Origin: Palauibacter sp965207805
Lineage (GTDB): Bacteria; Gemmatimonadota; Gemmatimonadetes; Palauibacterales; Palauibacteraceae
Direction: 5' to 3'
NCBI GenBank assembly: GCA_965207805.1
Contig: OZ242312.1
Span: 1,736,001-1,800,000, forward strand
DNA: 64,000 nt
The stretch's first letter is position 1; each line of letters opens with the position of its first letter. Under the pieces are notes generated by a model that was not told the DNA's origin, did no database searches, and saw only the letters and a program-made list of their open reading frames with translations. Shown here piece by piece: positions 35,072 to 47,221 of this stretch. Made by a program: the position numbers and the translations under genes.

Positions 35072-35984
35072 TCAGTTTTGCCTTCGGACCAAGATGACCG
35101 CGAACCCAATCCCACCTGGGTAGCCCTCCCCACCGTGCGCATTGACCATGCCCGACGGAGTATTGCCAACGTTCCCACGATTGCCGACGAACGGAAACGT
35201 GGCGACCCCACCCCCACCCGCCGCTTCGACGTACACAGCTGGTCCCTCTCGCCTCACTTCGTAGTCGGAGTCGCCCAACGCGTCCAGGAGTTCTCCCAGT
35301 CGTTGCGCGTGCTGTCGGCAATGAACAACCGAGTCTTCCGGCTCCCCGACCCTGACGCCGTCCAAGAACCGTCTCAGGCCTTCCCTCAACTCGCCGGTCA
35401 GGACCTTGCAGTTACCCATTGCAAGCGCAGCGTCGCTTCCTTCCCGCTCCAACCACGCGGCTTCAAAATCGCCGAAAGCCTCTGCATAACGTTCCAAGCT
35501 GTACCTTGAATTCCCGCGGTTGAGCAGGAGGTTCCTCTTCAACCGGGTGCCGTGCTCCAAGGCGCTGTCGTAATCGGAAATAGCTTCTGCATGGTCTCCG
35601 GTCGCCGCATGCGCGTTGCCTCGATTGTAGTAGAGTGCATGGAGCATGAACGGGCCAAAGGCTTCCCATCGTACGGTAACGTCTGGCCCGAGATCGATCG
35701 GTTGCGTGATTCTCTCGATCGCCCTCGTGTACGCGCCGATCGCATCTTGAAAGCGTCCGAGCGCGGAGAGCGTATCCCCGACTAGGCAATGCGGCTGGGC
35801 TACGTCGGGAAGTGCCTCCGCGTAGGACTGGTAGTGCAGGAGAGCGTCTTCGTACCGTTCCGCCTGATAGGCGCGGTTTCCCCAATCTCGGTAGTGCTCT
35901 GGCGGAAGCGTTAGCGCGGGTCGTAGCGGCCTGTGCCTCGCGTTCGCGGTAGCAAGCCCGGAAGCATCCCCGAAAAGGTTCTCC
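35072..35984 (-). pseudogene. TPR protein, start lost or frameshifted
   Basis: The frame from 35647 down encodes 191 residues with tetratricopeptide repeats (LHALYYNRGNAHAATGDHAE, RNLLLNRGNSRYSLERYAEA). The same frame stays open upstream with further TPRs (YRDWGNRAYQAERYEDALLH, LVGDTLSALGRFQDAIGAYT) up to the end of the FRG gene, but has no ATG, GTG or TTG there. An ATG that overlaps the FRG stop (ATGA at 35985) is in another frame and ends after 25 codons. A single frameshift near 35900-35920 is the simplest explanation; otherwise a short product starts at 35647. Confidence 0.6.
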
Positions 35985-36599
35985 TCATAACCCGAGCCCC
36001 TTCAGGTATTCGGTCAACTGACCCTTGATCCCCTTCGGTATCACCACTTCCTTGCGGTATCCCTCCGGTACTCTGGGCGGGTTGCAGATCACGAATAGAC
36101 TCTGCTGCGCGACGATCCGAGGACTGAGAGATCGATCCGGCTCGTAGTACACGATCCGCTCTGTGCGGAACAACGCTTCCTCATCCAGTTTCCGTCCGTT
36201 GACCGCGACTTGATGGTCGCCGATGTCCAGGACGAACACCTTCCCGTCCTCGTTTAGCTCGTCTTCGCAGGCGACCCAGAGGGCCACCAGAGGACTCTCC
36301 GTGAAATCCAATAGTCCGGTACCCGCCCCGTGATGCTGGAGAATGGACAGCCGCTGCAAGTCCCGCTTCCGCTCCCCGTCGATCGCCTGCATCCGGAAGA
36401 TCAGATCCCTGTGGTAGTCGGAGATCAGCTTCCGAAGACCACTCTCATCGTCGAGGATATGAGCGCCATGGGCCTGCTTCAAGCGATCTACAGCCCCTGA
36501 ACGCAGCGGCCAGCCAGCTTTGGCCTGACCCCTGTATGCCGGTCTGGACATGCTCTTGGCCACGTCCATGACCCTTTCTACGATTTCAGACGGCTTCAC
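35985..36599 (-). CDS. FRG-domain protein
   Basis: This 204-residue protein carries the FRG domain: AYRGQAKAGWPLRSGA, LSILQHHGAGTGLLDFTESP, LVALWVAC and RIVAQQSLFVI. The domain is named for its conserved F/Y-R-G, is frequent in defence islands and has no settled biochemical role. The start is GTG at 36599. The stop overlaps an ATG in the direction of the TPR gene, so the two were probably an operon. A defence function is inferred from neighbours. Confidence 0.75.
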   Translation of the reverse strand: MKPSEIVERVMDVAKSMSRPAYRGQAKAGWPLRSGAVDRLKQAHGAHILDDESGLRKLISDYHRDLIFRMQAIDGERKRDLQRLSILQHHGAGTGLLDFTESPLVALWVACEDELNEDGKVFVLDIGDHQVAVNGRKLDEEALFRTERIVYYEPDRSLSPRIVAQQSLFVICNPPRVPEGYRKEVVIPKGIKGQLTEYLKGLGL

Positions 36600-36874
36600 C
36601 TATTGGTCCAATTCGGTCGGGTAGAGTTCCTAAGAGGCGGTAGCTCAGCCTGCGTGTGATCGGATCAGGCGGCCATCCTTGATGCCTAAATGCGCCTGAC
36701 GCGTCTGGCTGGTCACGCGTCGTTGCGGTCCATCACCCGACCGAGCCGAGCACACGGGCGGCGAGTTGAGCGAGGCCCATATGGTCCCTCAAAAGGACGA
36801 GCGCTCCCCTCTCGATTCGATGGATTGCACGATCTGCACGAACGAAACTTCGCCCGGAAAGTGCGTCTTGACCA

Positions 36875-37909
36875 GTGCCGGCACACCTGGTGGCCGACAC
36901 CTCCGGGAACGCGACGGCGAGGAAGGAGCTTACATTTGCACGGCCATTCCTTCGACCAAGGGAGACTGCGCTGATCGCCCATCTCAAGGGACGCGAGAAG
37001 GCGCTGGAGGCCTTCGGATGGACCGGACGCCGGGCCGAGTGGATCGCGCTTGCCTGCCTGCACGGCGGCGTCTTCACCCGCTTGCAGTGGACGAGTTTCT
37101 TGGGTTGCCACCCAGAGAAGGTGCGGCGCGCCGTCCTCGCGCTCGTCGCGCAGGGCCTGGCCGTCGAGGAGGTCCCCGCGGCCGGCATCCACGGCATTGG
37201 CCGCGTGTGCCGGATTCACGCCCGCAGGGTCTACCGGGCGCTCGGAGCCGAAGAGTTCTTTCGGCGTCGCCGGATCACCTCTCGTGAGGTGCTGATGCGT
37301 CGGCTGCTGGCGCTCGACTACGTCCTCGAGCATCCCCGCCTGCCGTGGCTGGCGACCGAGGCCGAGAAGGTCGCCGCGTTCGAGGCGCTCGGGATCGAGC
37401 GCCGGGTCCTTCCCCAGCGGAGCTATCGGGGCGCCGCCGGGAACCTCCGGCGCCACTTCCACCTCCGGCTGCCGCTCGCGCTGGACGCCGGGCGTGCGGT
37501 CTTCGTGTACGTCGATCCCGGCCACGAGACCGCAACCTCGCTGCGCGCCTGGGGCGGGGCGCACCGGGCGCTGTGGGGAATGCTGTGGCGTCGCGGATGC
37601 AAGATCGAGGTCGTTGCCGTCACGCGGGGCTGGGAAGAGGCGAGTCGCGCGGACACCGTGCTCGGCAACTGGGCGAGGGGCATGCGCTCGTCCGACTACG
37701 ACCCGGAGATCGGCCGAGAGATCAAATGGATCGAAGATGTCCTCCGCAGCGCGGACAAGAGCCCGGTCCAAGAGGCGTACGGCAACATCCGGGGCGGACT
37801 CGTGCGGCTGGCGGAACTCAGGAATCGGGCTCGCCAGCAGTCTGGCCGGGGGCTGTTGCACCGGGTGGAGGTATGGGAGACCAAGCGGCTCTTGGGGAGG
37901 GGGTTCTGA
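36875..37909 (+). CDS. Winged-helix-like island protein, copy 2
   Basis: This 344-residue protein is the same length as the product at 9654. By eye about six substitutions separate the two (for example HARRVY for HARGVY, EIGREIKW for EIGGEIKW, VWETKR for AWETER). Changes are scattered and the frame is intact, so both copies appear to be kept functional. The predicted layout is an N-terminal winged helix plus an unrecognised C-terminal domain. In this copy the integrase partner is missing, which suggests that a second element lost its recombinase. Confidence 0.6.
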   Translation: MPAHLVADTSGNATARKELTFARPFLRPRETALIAHLKGREKALEAFGWTGRRAEWIALACLHGGVFTRLQWTSFLGCHPEKVRRAVLALVAQGLAVEEVPAAGIHGIGRVCRIHARRVYRALGAEEFFRRRRITSREVLMRRLLALDYVLEHPRLPWLATEAEKVAAFEALGIERRVLPQRSYRGAAGNLRRHFHLRLPLALDAGRAVFVYVDPGHETATSLRAWGGAHRALWGMLWRRGCKIEVVAVTRGWEEASRADTVLGNWARGMRSSDYDPEIGREIKWIEDVLRSADKSPVQEAYGNIRGGLVRLAELRNRARQQSGRGLLHRVEVWETKRLLGRGF

Positions 37910-38087
37910 TGGCGAAGCCGGCACCCCCGATGCCGAACGGGACATGTGTATTTGATGTAGGGGGGTGCCGGACACGAAAACCGCCCTCGGACGTGACACA
38001 CGGCTGATGCCGCAAGTCGCTGACGGCATGACAGTTGGGCCACGACCGCCCGATTCGTCGATGCCGAACCGGGCCTCAAGGCCGTGG

Positions 38088-38207
38088 CTGGGAGCGACCC
38101 CCCTGTTTCGATGCCCAGTGCGGGCATCGGGGAGGGGTGGGATGTGCACGCCCATCCCACCCTCCCTCGGGGGTCGCTCCCAGTCCAACAATCCTTGCGG
38201 GAAGGCC
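38088..38207 (-). repeat. Palindromic island repeat E
   Basis: This is the duplicate of repeat A. Arms ctgggagcgaccc (38088-38100) and gggggtcgctcccag (38169-38183), reverse orientation, flank ending ggaaggcc at 38207. Together with F it brackets the small secreted protein gene in inverted orientation. Confidence 0.75.
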
Positions 38208-38277
38208 AACCGTGCGTCGCTCCGACCGATTGGATCCGGCTTTGGGGGCCGGGGCCATCGGCCAAGTCGTCACGCGC

Positions 38278-38712
38278 TCAGAACGAGATGTAACCGCCCA
38301 TCTGAAAGAGCGTCAGCGTGCCCCCGGAGGCCTCTCCGAGATGGACGATGAAGCGCGCGCCGTAGCGGCGGCCGAACGTCAGGCTCGCCCCGGCGGTCGG
38401 GGAAACATCTCCGCCGTCGTACTCGATGCCCGCGCGCACCGCCGGGCGAACGAACCAGCGGTCGCGTCCGAGCCGGACGGACGTTCCGATGCGGTTGGCG
38501 GAGCCCGCGAAATCGGCACAGCGGTAGGTCTCGACCATGCCGTACAGGGACACCGGCCCGCCGAGCCGTCCCTTGATGCCGACGTACCTTCCCGGGCAGG
38601 CGTCGCCGCTGCCGCCGACGAGTCCCGCTTCGAGCATCATTCGACCGGGCTTCTCCTGCGCCAAGACCTGCGCGGGTAGGAGCGCCAGACCCAGCACCAA
38701 CAGTTTCCTCAT
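38278..38712 (-). CDS. Small secreted barrel-like protein, paralogue 2
   Basis: This 144-residue protein has a signal peptide (MRKLLVLGLALLPAQVLA|QE) and the same strand pattern as the product at 16552. Long identical stretches include GPVSLYGMVE, AGSANRIG and GIEYDGGDVSPTAGASLTFG, and it ends GGYISF. Cys pairs DACPG and RCADF are kept. It lies between repeats E and F, on the opposite strand to the winged-helix-like gene. The function is unknown. The paralogue supports a conserved, exported, probably outer-membrane product. Confidence 0.6.
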   Translation of the reverse strand: MRKLLVLGLALLPAQVLAQEKPGRMMLEAGLVGGSGDACPGRYVGIKGRLGGPVSLYGMVETYRCADFAGSANRIGTSVRLGRDRWFVRPAVRAGIEYDGGDVSPTAGASLTFGRRYGARFIVHLGEASGGTLTLFQMGGYISF

Positions 38713-38947
38713 CGCGATTGGCGGATCCCCCGGTTGAGAGTGAATCGGCCCGTCGAAGGCGATACGGCGGATCGGGTGCGAAACCGAAACGTCGGGACCA
38801 ACGTAATGCGGCAGCGAACGGATCGCCTGATCGCTTTCGACCGAAGGGGTTGTCCGGCGAATCGAGCCGAGACGAAGTCGACCGTCGCTCCGGCGGCCGA
38901 AGGCGCGGCAAGTGTGTGGTCCGGCACCCCGAAAGCGGCGCTCGACC

Positions 38948-39380
38948 GGCCTTCCCGCCAGGGATCTCTGGTGCGGGAGCGACCCCAGGCAGGAGGCGGA
39001 AGGGTGTGAAAACACACTCGCCTCTATGCCGTACCGAGCCTTGGGCGAGGGGGGTCGCTCCCGCCACGGCTCCTGTGGCCCGTCCGGCAACGGGCGGTTG
39101 GGCCGCAGAGTCGCAGGACGTTGCGCGCGCGGCGAATGCGCGTCCGCCGCAATGTGAATCGCCGGGGGGCCAAAGTGTGAAATGACCCCCCGCGTCGTTT
39201 TCACTCTACAGCGCGGCGTAACCGGTCGCGCTGACGGCTCCGTTGAACCCCGCCGCCCCCGCTATCCGCCACCGTCCGCCGTGGTCCGCCCAGAGCCTCT
39301 CGGCACGGGGTCGGCCCAATCGGTCAGGCGATCCGCTCAAGACATACTACGCGTTCCGGGGCGCTGGGTTTCAGGCGGAT
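38948..39380 (+). repeat. Palindromic island repeat F with extended tail
   Basis: The core at 38948-39068 has flank ggccttcccgccagggatct, arms cgggagcgacccc and ggggtcgctcccg, and inner hairpin agggtgtgaaaacacact. The tail of about 300 bp contains the hairpin aagtgtgaaatgacc ... gtcgttttcactct and stays alignable with the tail of D. There is no gene in 38713-39511. Confidence 0.7.
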
Positions 39381-39511
39381 CGCTGCCGATGACGGCACTG
39401 ACCGGCGCACAGGACTGCTCAAGCGGTGTACTGCCCCGAGACACATGCCGTATCTTGGTATGGCTCCGGGTAGCCAGCGGAGCGAGCCGAGACTCAAGCG
39501 TGCGAGTGGAG

Positions 39512-41059
39512 ATGCCCACCAAGCAGACCAACAGTGGAGCCACGACCGGCTACGAGGCCGAGTTGTGGTCGATGGCCGATACGCTCCGAGGGTCGATGGA
39601 CGCCGCCGAGTACAAGCATGTCGTGCTGGGCCTCATCTTCCTGAAGTACATCTCGGACGCTTTCGAGGAGCGCCGCGCCGGGGTGCTCGCCGAGTGGGGA
39701 GAAGAGGCCGCCGAGGACCGCGACGAGTACATCGCGGAGAACATCTTCTGGGTGCCGCCGGAGGCGCGCTGGGTGCGCCTGAAGGCCGAGGCGCGGCAGC
39801 CGACAGTGGGCCAGACGGTGGATCGGGCCATGGCGGCCATCGAGCGGGACAACCCGGCGCTCAAGGAGGTACTGCCCAAGGACTACGCCCGGCCCGCGCT
39901 CGACAAGCAGCGCCTGGGCCAGTTGATCGACATGGTGGGCAACATCCGCGTCGGGGACGCCGAAGCCCGCTCGAAGGACGTGCTCGGGCGAGTGTACGAG
40001 TACTTCCTCTCGCAGTTCGCGAGCGCCGAGGGCAAGCGGGGCGGGGAGTTCTACACCCCGCGCTGCGTCGTCCGGCTGCTCGTCGAAATGCTGGAGCCCT
40101 ACCGGGGGCGGGTGTACGATCCGTGCTGCGGTTCTTCGGGCATGTTCGTGCAGTCGGTCGAATTCATCCGCGCCCACGCCACCGGGAACGCCAACGGGGG
40201 CAACACGCGAGGCGACATCTCGATCTACGGTCAGGAGTCGAACTACACGACGTGGCGACTCGCGAAGATGAACTTGGCCATCCGGGGCATCGGCGGGCAG
40301 ATCGCCCACGGCGACAGCTTCCACAACGACCGCCACCCGGACCTGAAAGCAGACTTCATCCTCGCCAACCCTCCGTTCAACGTGTCGGACTGGGGGGGCG
40401 AGCGGCTGGCCGAGGACAAGCGCTGGCGCTACGGCGTGCCGCCGAAGGGCAACGCGAACTTCGCTTGGGTGCAGCACATGGTCCACCACCTAGCGCCGAG
40501 GGGGATCGCCGGATTCGTGCTGGCCAACGGGTCGATGTCATCGAGCCAGTCCGGCGAGGGCGAGATCCGGAAGAATCTGATCGAAGCTGGCCTCGTCGAC
40601 TGCATGGTTGCGCTGCCGGGCCAGCTCTTCTACTCGACTCAGATTCCCGCCTGCCTGTGGTTCTTGGCGCGCGGACGCAGGCGGCGTGGTGAGATGCTGT
40701 TCATCGACGCGAGGAAGCTTGGCCGCATGGTGGACCGGACGCACCGCGAACTGACCGGCGAGGAGATCGCCCGGATCGCGGAAACGTATCATGCGTGGAG
40801 GACGAACGAAGACGGCTACTCGGACGTGCCCGGCTTCTGCAAGAGCGCGGCGCTGGGCGAGGTGAGGGAGCACGGCCATGTCCTCACGCCGGGCCGGTAT
40901 GTTGGCGTCGAGCCCCAAGAGGACGACGGCGAGCCGTTCGCGGAGAAGATGACGCGGTTGGTGGTTCAACTGCGTGAGCAACAGGCCGAAGGCGAACGTC
41001 TCGATGCTGCCATCACTGAGAACCTTGAGGCGCTGGGGTTTGGAGGGAGAGGGCCGTGA
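39512..41059 (+). CDS. hsdM: Type I restriction-modification methyltransferase subunit
   Basis: This 515-residue N6-adenine methyltransferase has an N-terminal helical domain (ADTLRGSMDAAEYKHVVLGL, IFLKYISDAF), SAM motif I (YDPCCGSSGMF) and catalytic motif IV NPPF (ILANPPFNVSDW). It methylates host DNA within the HsdM2S complex and takes part in restriction with HsdR. The ATG at 39512 matches the family start. The stop overlaps the next GTG (GTGA), and the following genes overlap in the same way, giving a four-gene operon: hsdM, HEPN, MNT-hsdS, hsdR. Confidence 0.95.
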   Translation: MPTKQTNSGATTGYEAELWSMADTLRGSMDAAEYKHVVLGLIFLKYISDAFEERRAGVLAEWGEEAAEDRDEYIAENIFWVPPEARWVRLKAEARQPTVGQTVDRAMAAIERDNPALKEVLPKDYARPALDKQRLGQLIDMVGNIRVGDAEARSKDVLGRVYEYFLSQFASAEGKRGGEFYTPRCVVRLLVEMLEPYRGRVYDPCCGSSGMFVQSVEFIRAHATGNANGGNTRGDISIYGQESNYTTWRLAKMNLAIRGIGGQIAHGDSFHNDRHPDLKADFILANPPFNVSDWGGERLAEDKRWRYGVPPKGNANFAWVQHMVHHLAPRGIAGFVLANGSMSSSQSGEGEIRKNLIEAGLVDCMVALPGQLFYSTQIPACLWFLARGRRRRGEMLFIDARKLGRMVDRTHRELTGEEIARIAETYHAWRTNEDGYSDVPGFCKSAALGEVREHGHVLTPGRYVGVEPQEDDGEPFAEKMTRLVVQLREQQAEGERLDAAITENLEALGFGGRGP

Positions 41060-41469
41060 GCAACTCCGACGAACGGCGATGGCAGCAGCGGCTCGACAGC
41101 TTCGGGACGGCGCTCGGACAACTGACGGACGCCTGTGACCGGAAGCGGTACGACTACCTCGAATTGGCCGGGCTGATCAAGACCTTCGAGTTCAGTTTCG
41201 AGTTGTCCTGGAAGGTGCTCAAGGATCTCCTCTTCTACGAGGGCCACGACGTGAAGGCCCCGCGCGCAGTGATCCGAAAGAGCTTCGAGGTGGACTACAT
41301 CGACGAGAGCGACTGCGAGACCCTGCTCGACGCGCTCGACAAGCGAAACCTCTTGAGCCACGTTTACTTGCTCGACGTGGCGCAGGAGGCGGAAACACTG
41401 ATCAAGGATCGTTACCACCCTGTGCTGCGGCGACTCCACCGGGCTCTGGAAGCTAGGCGAACGCGGTGA
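41056..41469 (+). CDS. HEPN-type toxin / NTase substrate-binding protein (HI0074-like)
   Basis: This 137-residue all-helical protein has the HI0074-type pattern (FEFSFELSWKVLKDLLFYEG, APRAVIRKSFEVDYIDE). It keeps an Rx4HxY motif, Arg97-NLLS-His102-V-Tyr104, which is the RNase active site of HEPN toxins and the site of adenylylation by MNT antitoxins. GTG start in a GTGA overlap with hsdM; its stop overlaps the MNT-hsdS start. A HEPN/MNT toxin-antitoxin module is therefore embedded within the restriction operon. Toxicity is inferred from the motif. Confidence 0.85.
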   Translation: MSNSDERRWQQRLDSFGTALGQLTDACDRKRYDYLELAGLIKTFEFSFELSWKVLKDLLFYEGHDVKAPRAVIRKSFEVDYIDESDCETLLDALDKRNLLSHVYLLDVAQEAETLIKDRYHPVLRRLHRALEARRTR

Positions 41470-42997
41470 CGGACGGTCTCAAGGACGCGCACCGCGAGGC
41501 GATCATCGCCGCCCTCACTGCGAATAATCGGGTCGAACGGGCCGTGCTGTTCGGATCGAGGGCGACCGGAACGAACACCGTGACTTCCGACGTGGACATC
41601 GCGTTGTTCGGCGACCGGCTCACGCTGACGGATCAGGCCCGTCTCGCCGCGGCGGTCGACGAGATCCCCATGGCCCAGCCGGTCGATCTGATTCTGTACG
41701 ACTCGGTCCGTGACCGGACGTTGCGGGAGCATATCCAGAACGACGGCGTCGAGTGGTTCACGCGCGAGCATTCGGCGGTTACGGAGGCTGTGGAAAAAGC
41801 GGCCATCCGCCGTACTGATCTCGGGAACTCGGGGAAGCGCAGCGATTGGCGAGAATCAAGTTGGGGCGACGAAATCAGCCTCGAATACGGTAAGGCGCGG
41901 CGAGGGCATGCCAATAGCACGGGCCCTTTCCGGGTCTTCGGATCGAACGGCCCTATAGGCTGGACCGACACCCCTCTCGCACCGGGACCGGGCGTGGTGC
42001 TCGGTCGCAAGGGTGCCTACCGGGGTGTCGCCTATTCGCCAGATCCGTTCTTCGTGATCGACACAGCGTACTACGTCGCATCGAAATCCAAGCACGACAT
42101 GCGGTGGCTTTTCTACGCAATCAAGCACTACAAGCTGGGTGAGATCGACGACGGGTCCCCGATTCCGTCTACCACACGCGCCGCCGTCTACCCTTGCAAA
42201 CTCGCCGTTCCGTCCCTCCACGAGCAACGCGCCATCGCCCATGTCCTTGGCACGTTCGACGACAAGATCGAGTTGAACCGCCGGATGAACGAGACGCTGG
42301 AGGGGGTGGCGCGGGCGCTGTTCAAGTCGTGGTTCGTCGATTTCGATCCGGTGCGGGCCAAGATGGAGGGCCGGGACACGGGCTTGCCGCGAGACATCGC
42401 CGACCTGTTCCCCGACCGGATGATGGATTCGGAGTTGGGGGATATCCCGGACGGATGGGAAGTAATGCCACTGGGAGATCTGGTCGAGCTAGCGTACGGA
42501 AAGCCACTCCCGAAGAGGAAGCGGAGACCAGGGTGTGTTCCGGTATACGGATCTAACGGCCAGGTCGATTGGCACGATCAGCAACTCGTCGATGGACCAG
42601 GAGTGGTCGTAGGCCGCAAGGGGAATCCGGGCTTGGTCAGGTGGAGTCTAAAGGGATTCTTCCCTATCGACACGACGTTTTACGTAGTGCCGAAGGACGA
42701 GGGGCTAGGGATGTTCTTTCTATTCCACCTCTTGCGAACGCAAGATCTTCCGTCGATTGCCTCTGATTCCGCTGTCCCGGGCATGAATCGGAACCTCGCC
42801 TACATGAACCGAGCCGTCGTGCCGTCCAAAGATACCGTTGGCGTGTTCACCAAGACCGTGAAGGCCATTTCCGTACGTCAGTACGGATTACAGCAGGAAT
42901 CCCGCACCCTCGCTGGCCTTCGAGACACCCTCCTACCCAAGCTCATGTCGGGGGCAATCCGCGTACCGGGTGCCGAGAGGCTGGCGGAATCCGTCCC

Positions 42998-43001
<4 letters not shown>
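41466..43001 (+). CDS. hsdS: MNT nucleotidyltransferase - HsdS fusion
   Basis: This 511-residue fusion has a minimal nucleotidyltransferase at residues 1-105 with the GSx10DxD motif (Gly30-Ser31, Asp42-Val-Asp44) and a third acidic residue at about 74. The rest is a type I specificity subunit: target-recognition domain 1 at about 128-245, the central conserved helix region (LPSLHEQRAIAHVLGTFDDK), a second recognition domain at about 325-470 and a final conserved helix. The two parts are in one uninterrupted frame joined by a short linker. HsdS sets DNA sequence specificity, and MNT would modify the HEPN toxin encoded upstream. Confidence 0.88.
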
Positions 43002-46150
<3,149 letters not shown>

Positions 46151-46329
46151 TCCCTTTACCTGCAGGACAGCGCGAGCAGGAACGCAGGATTTGATCCTCC
46201 AATCAGTTCTTGGGTTGGCGACGGGTCACCTGGACCCAGCCCGAACCGCACCTCACCGCTATGTTCAATTCAACTTCGCTCACGCCAGTGATGGTGTGTA
46301 TCACATAAGCCAACTCTGAGGTTGGATGC

Positions 46330-47061
46330 ATGTACAGCGACCACCCCCACCTCTGGCCTCCGCCGGACGACACCGTGCTCTGGAGGTACATGGACTTCAC
46401 GAGATTCGTGTCCCTGCTGGAAAAGGAGGCCCTGTTCTTCTGTCGTCCCGATCTGCTTGGCGACCCATTCGAAGGATCCTTGTCACACGTGACGCCCCCT
46501 GCATTCCCTCAAGATCTACGAGAGGGGCCGGTTTCCGTGCAGGGGTTCGATCTTCGGCAGGTCGTGCGAATGGCTCGCGTCAGTTGCTGGCACATGGGAG
46601 AATTCGAGTCCGAGGCGATGTGGCGGCTGTATGCGCGCGAGCGGGACGGAATCGCGATCAGGACAGGGTTCGCTCGGTTTAAGGATGCCTTCGTGGGGGA
46701 CCAAAACATCAGTGCATCGGTGGTTCAGTATCGAGACTACCGCACCGACAGCATTCCCTTTGGGAACGCGTTGCTACCTCTGGTTCACAAGAGGATTAGC
46801 TTTCAGCATGAGCGAGAGGTCCGTGCCCTGTTTCTTCGACATCCCGATACGGTTGAGCCGCAAGAACATAGCGGATGTTACTGCGAGATCGACCTCGCGA
46901 CGCTCGTAGGGCGTATCGTTGTTGCGCCTTTCGCCGAAGACTGGTTCGTCGATCTCGTGCACTCCCTCGCGGAGCGACGTGGGATAGGCGACCGCGTCCA
47001 GCGGTCGGCGTTGTCGGAGGCACCAACGTTTGCGGCTCGTCTTCTGACGCAGCCCGGCTGA
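46330..47061 (+). CDS. DUF2971-family protein
   Basis: This 243-residue protein matches the DUF2971 pattern: LWRYMDFTRFVSLLEKEALF, FCRPDLLGDPFEGS, SCWHMGEFESEAMWRLYARE, GIAIRTGF and KRISFQHEREVRALF. The biochemical role of the family is not established, although it is common beside restriction and defence genes. It lies 179 bp after hsdR, just inside the right terminus of the island. The ATG at 46330 is directly before the first conserved motif. The gap 46151-46329 holds no recognisable gene. Confidence 0.75.
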   Translation: MYSDHPHLWPPPDDTVLWRYMDFTRFVSLLEKEALFFCRPDLLGDPFEGSLSHVTPPAFPQDLREGPVSVQGFDLRQVVRMARVSCWHMGEFESEAMWRLYARERDGIAIRTGFARFKDAFVGDQNISASVVQYRDYRTDSIPFGNALLPLVHKRISFQHEREVRALFLRHPDTVEPQEHSGCYCEIDLATLVGRIVVAPFAEDWFVDLVHSLAERRGIGDRVQRSALSEAPTFAARLLTQPG

Positions 47062-47071
47062 GTTGCTCGAC

Positions 47072-47212
47072 AACTCCCGCCGATTGACTCCGGTTTTCCC
47101 GCTGTCGGGGCACGATCCAGCAGTGTCCGGCCCTACCGGCAGGAGTGGCAGATCGTGCAGTCCCAGTTGGACTTACGTGATCTCCTGCCGTGATGTTGGC
47201 CGTTAGCCGTCC
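47072..47212 (+). repeat. Right terminus of the island
   Basis: About 140 bp are shared with 32421-32560, including the inverted repeat ggcaggag (47138-47145) ... ctcctgcc (47182-47189) and the terminal word ttggccgttagccgtcc before the core. Likely integrase arm sites and terminus. Confidence 0.82.
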
Positions 47213-47221
47213 GCCTACGCG
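47213..47221 (+). repeat. Right attachment core (attR)
   Basis: gcctacgcg, identical to the cores at 8311 and 32561. It is followed directly by the continuation of ggt in frame. Confidence 0.75.

Larger units (their letters stand above)
36819..38207. repeat. Duplicated 1.39 kb segment, copy 2
   Basis: This is the second copy of 9598-10986, nearly identical in leader, gene, hairpin and palindromic repeat. Sequence upstream of 36808 is unrelated to the integrase gene found beside copy 1. Confidence 0.9.

Noticed and set aside
36631..36665. tRNA-like word ggcggtagctcagcctg
   Set aside because: It resembles a D-arm, but no acceptor stem, anticodon arm or T-arm could be paired around it.
36690..36974. 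Small frames upstream of the second winged-helix-like gene
   Set aside because: They overlap the duplicated leader in other frames and have no conserved domain or ribosome site.
9598..38207. The 1.39 kb duplication as an insertion sequence
   Set aside because: No transposase motifs and no terminal inverted repeats at its ends. The encoded protein is winged-helix-like and sits beside a tyrosine integrase.
10867..39068. Palindromic repeats as a CRISPR array or integron attC sites
   Set aside because: Units are dispersed between genes rather than arrayed with spacers. There are no cas genes or integron-type integrase with its extra domain, and no core GTTRRRY motif.
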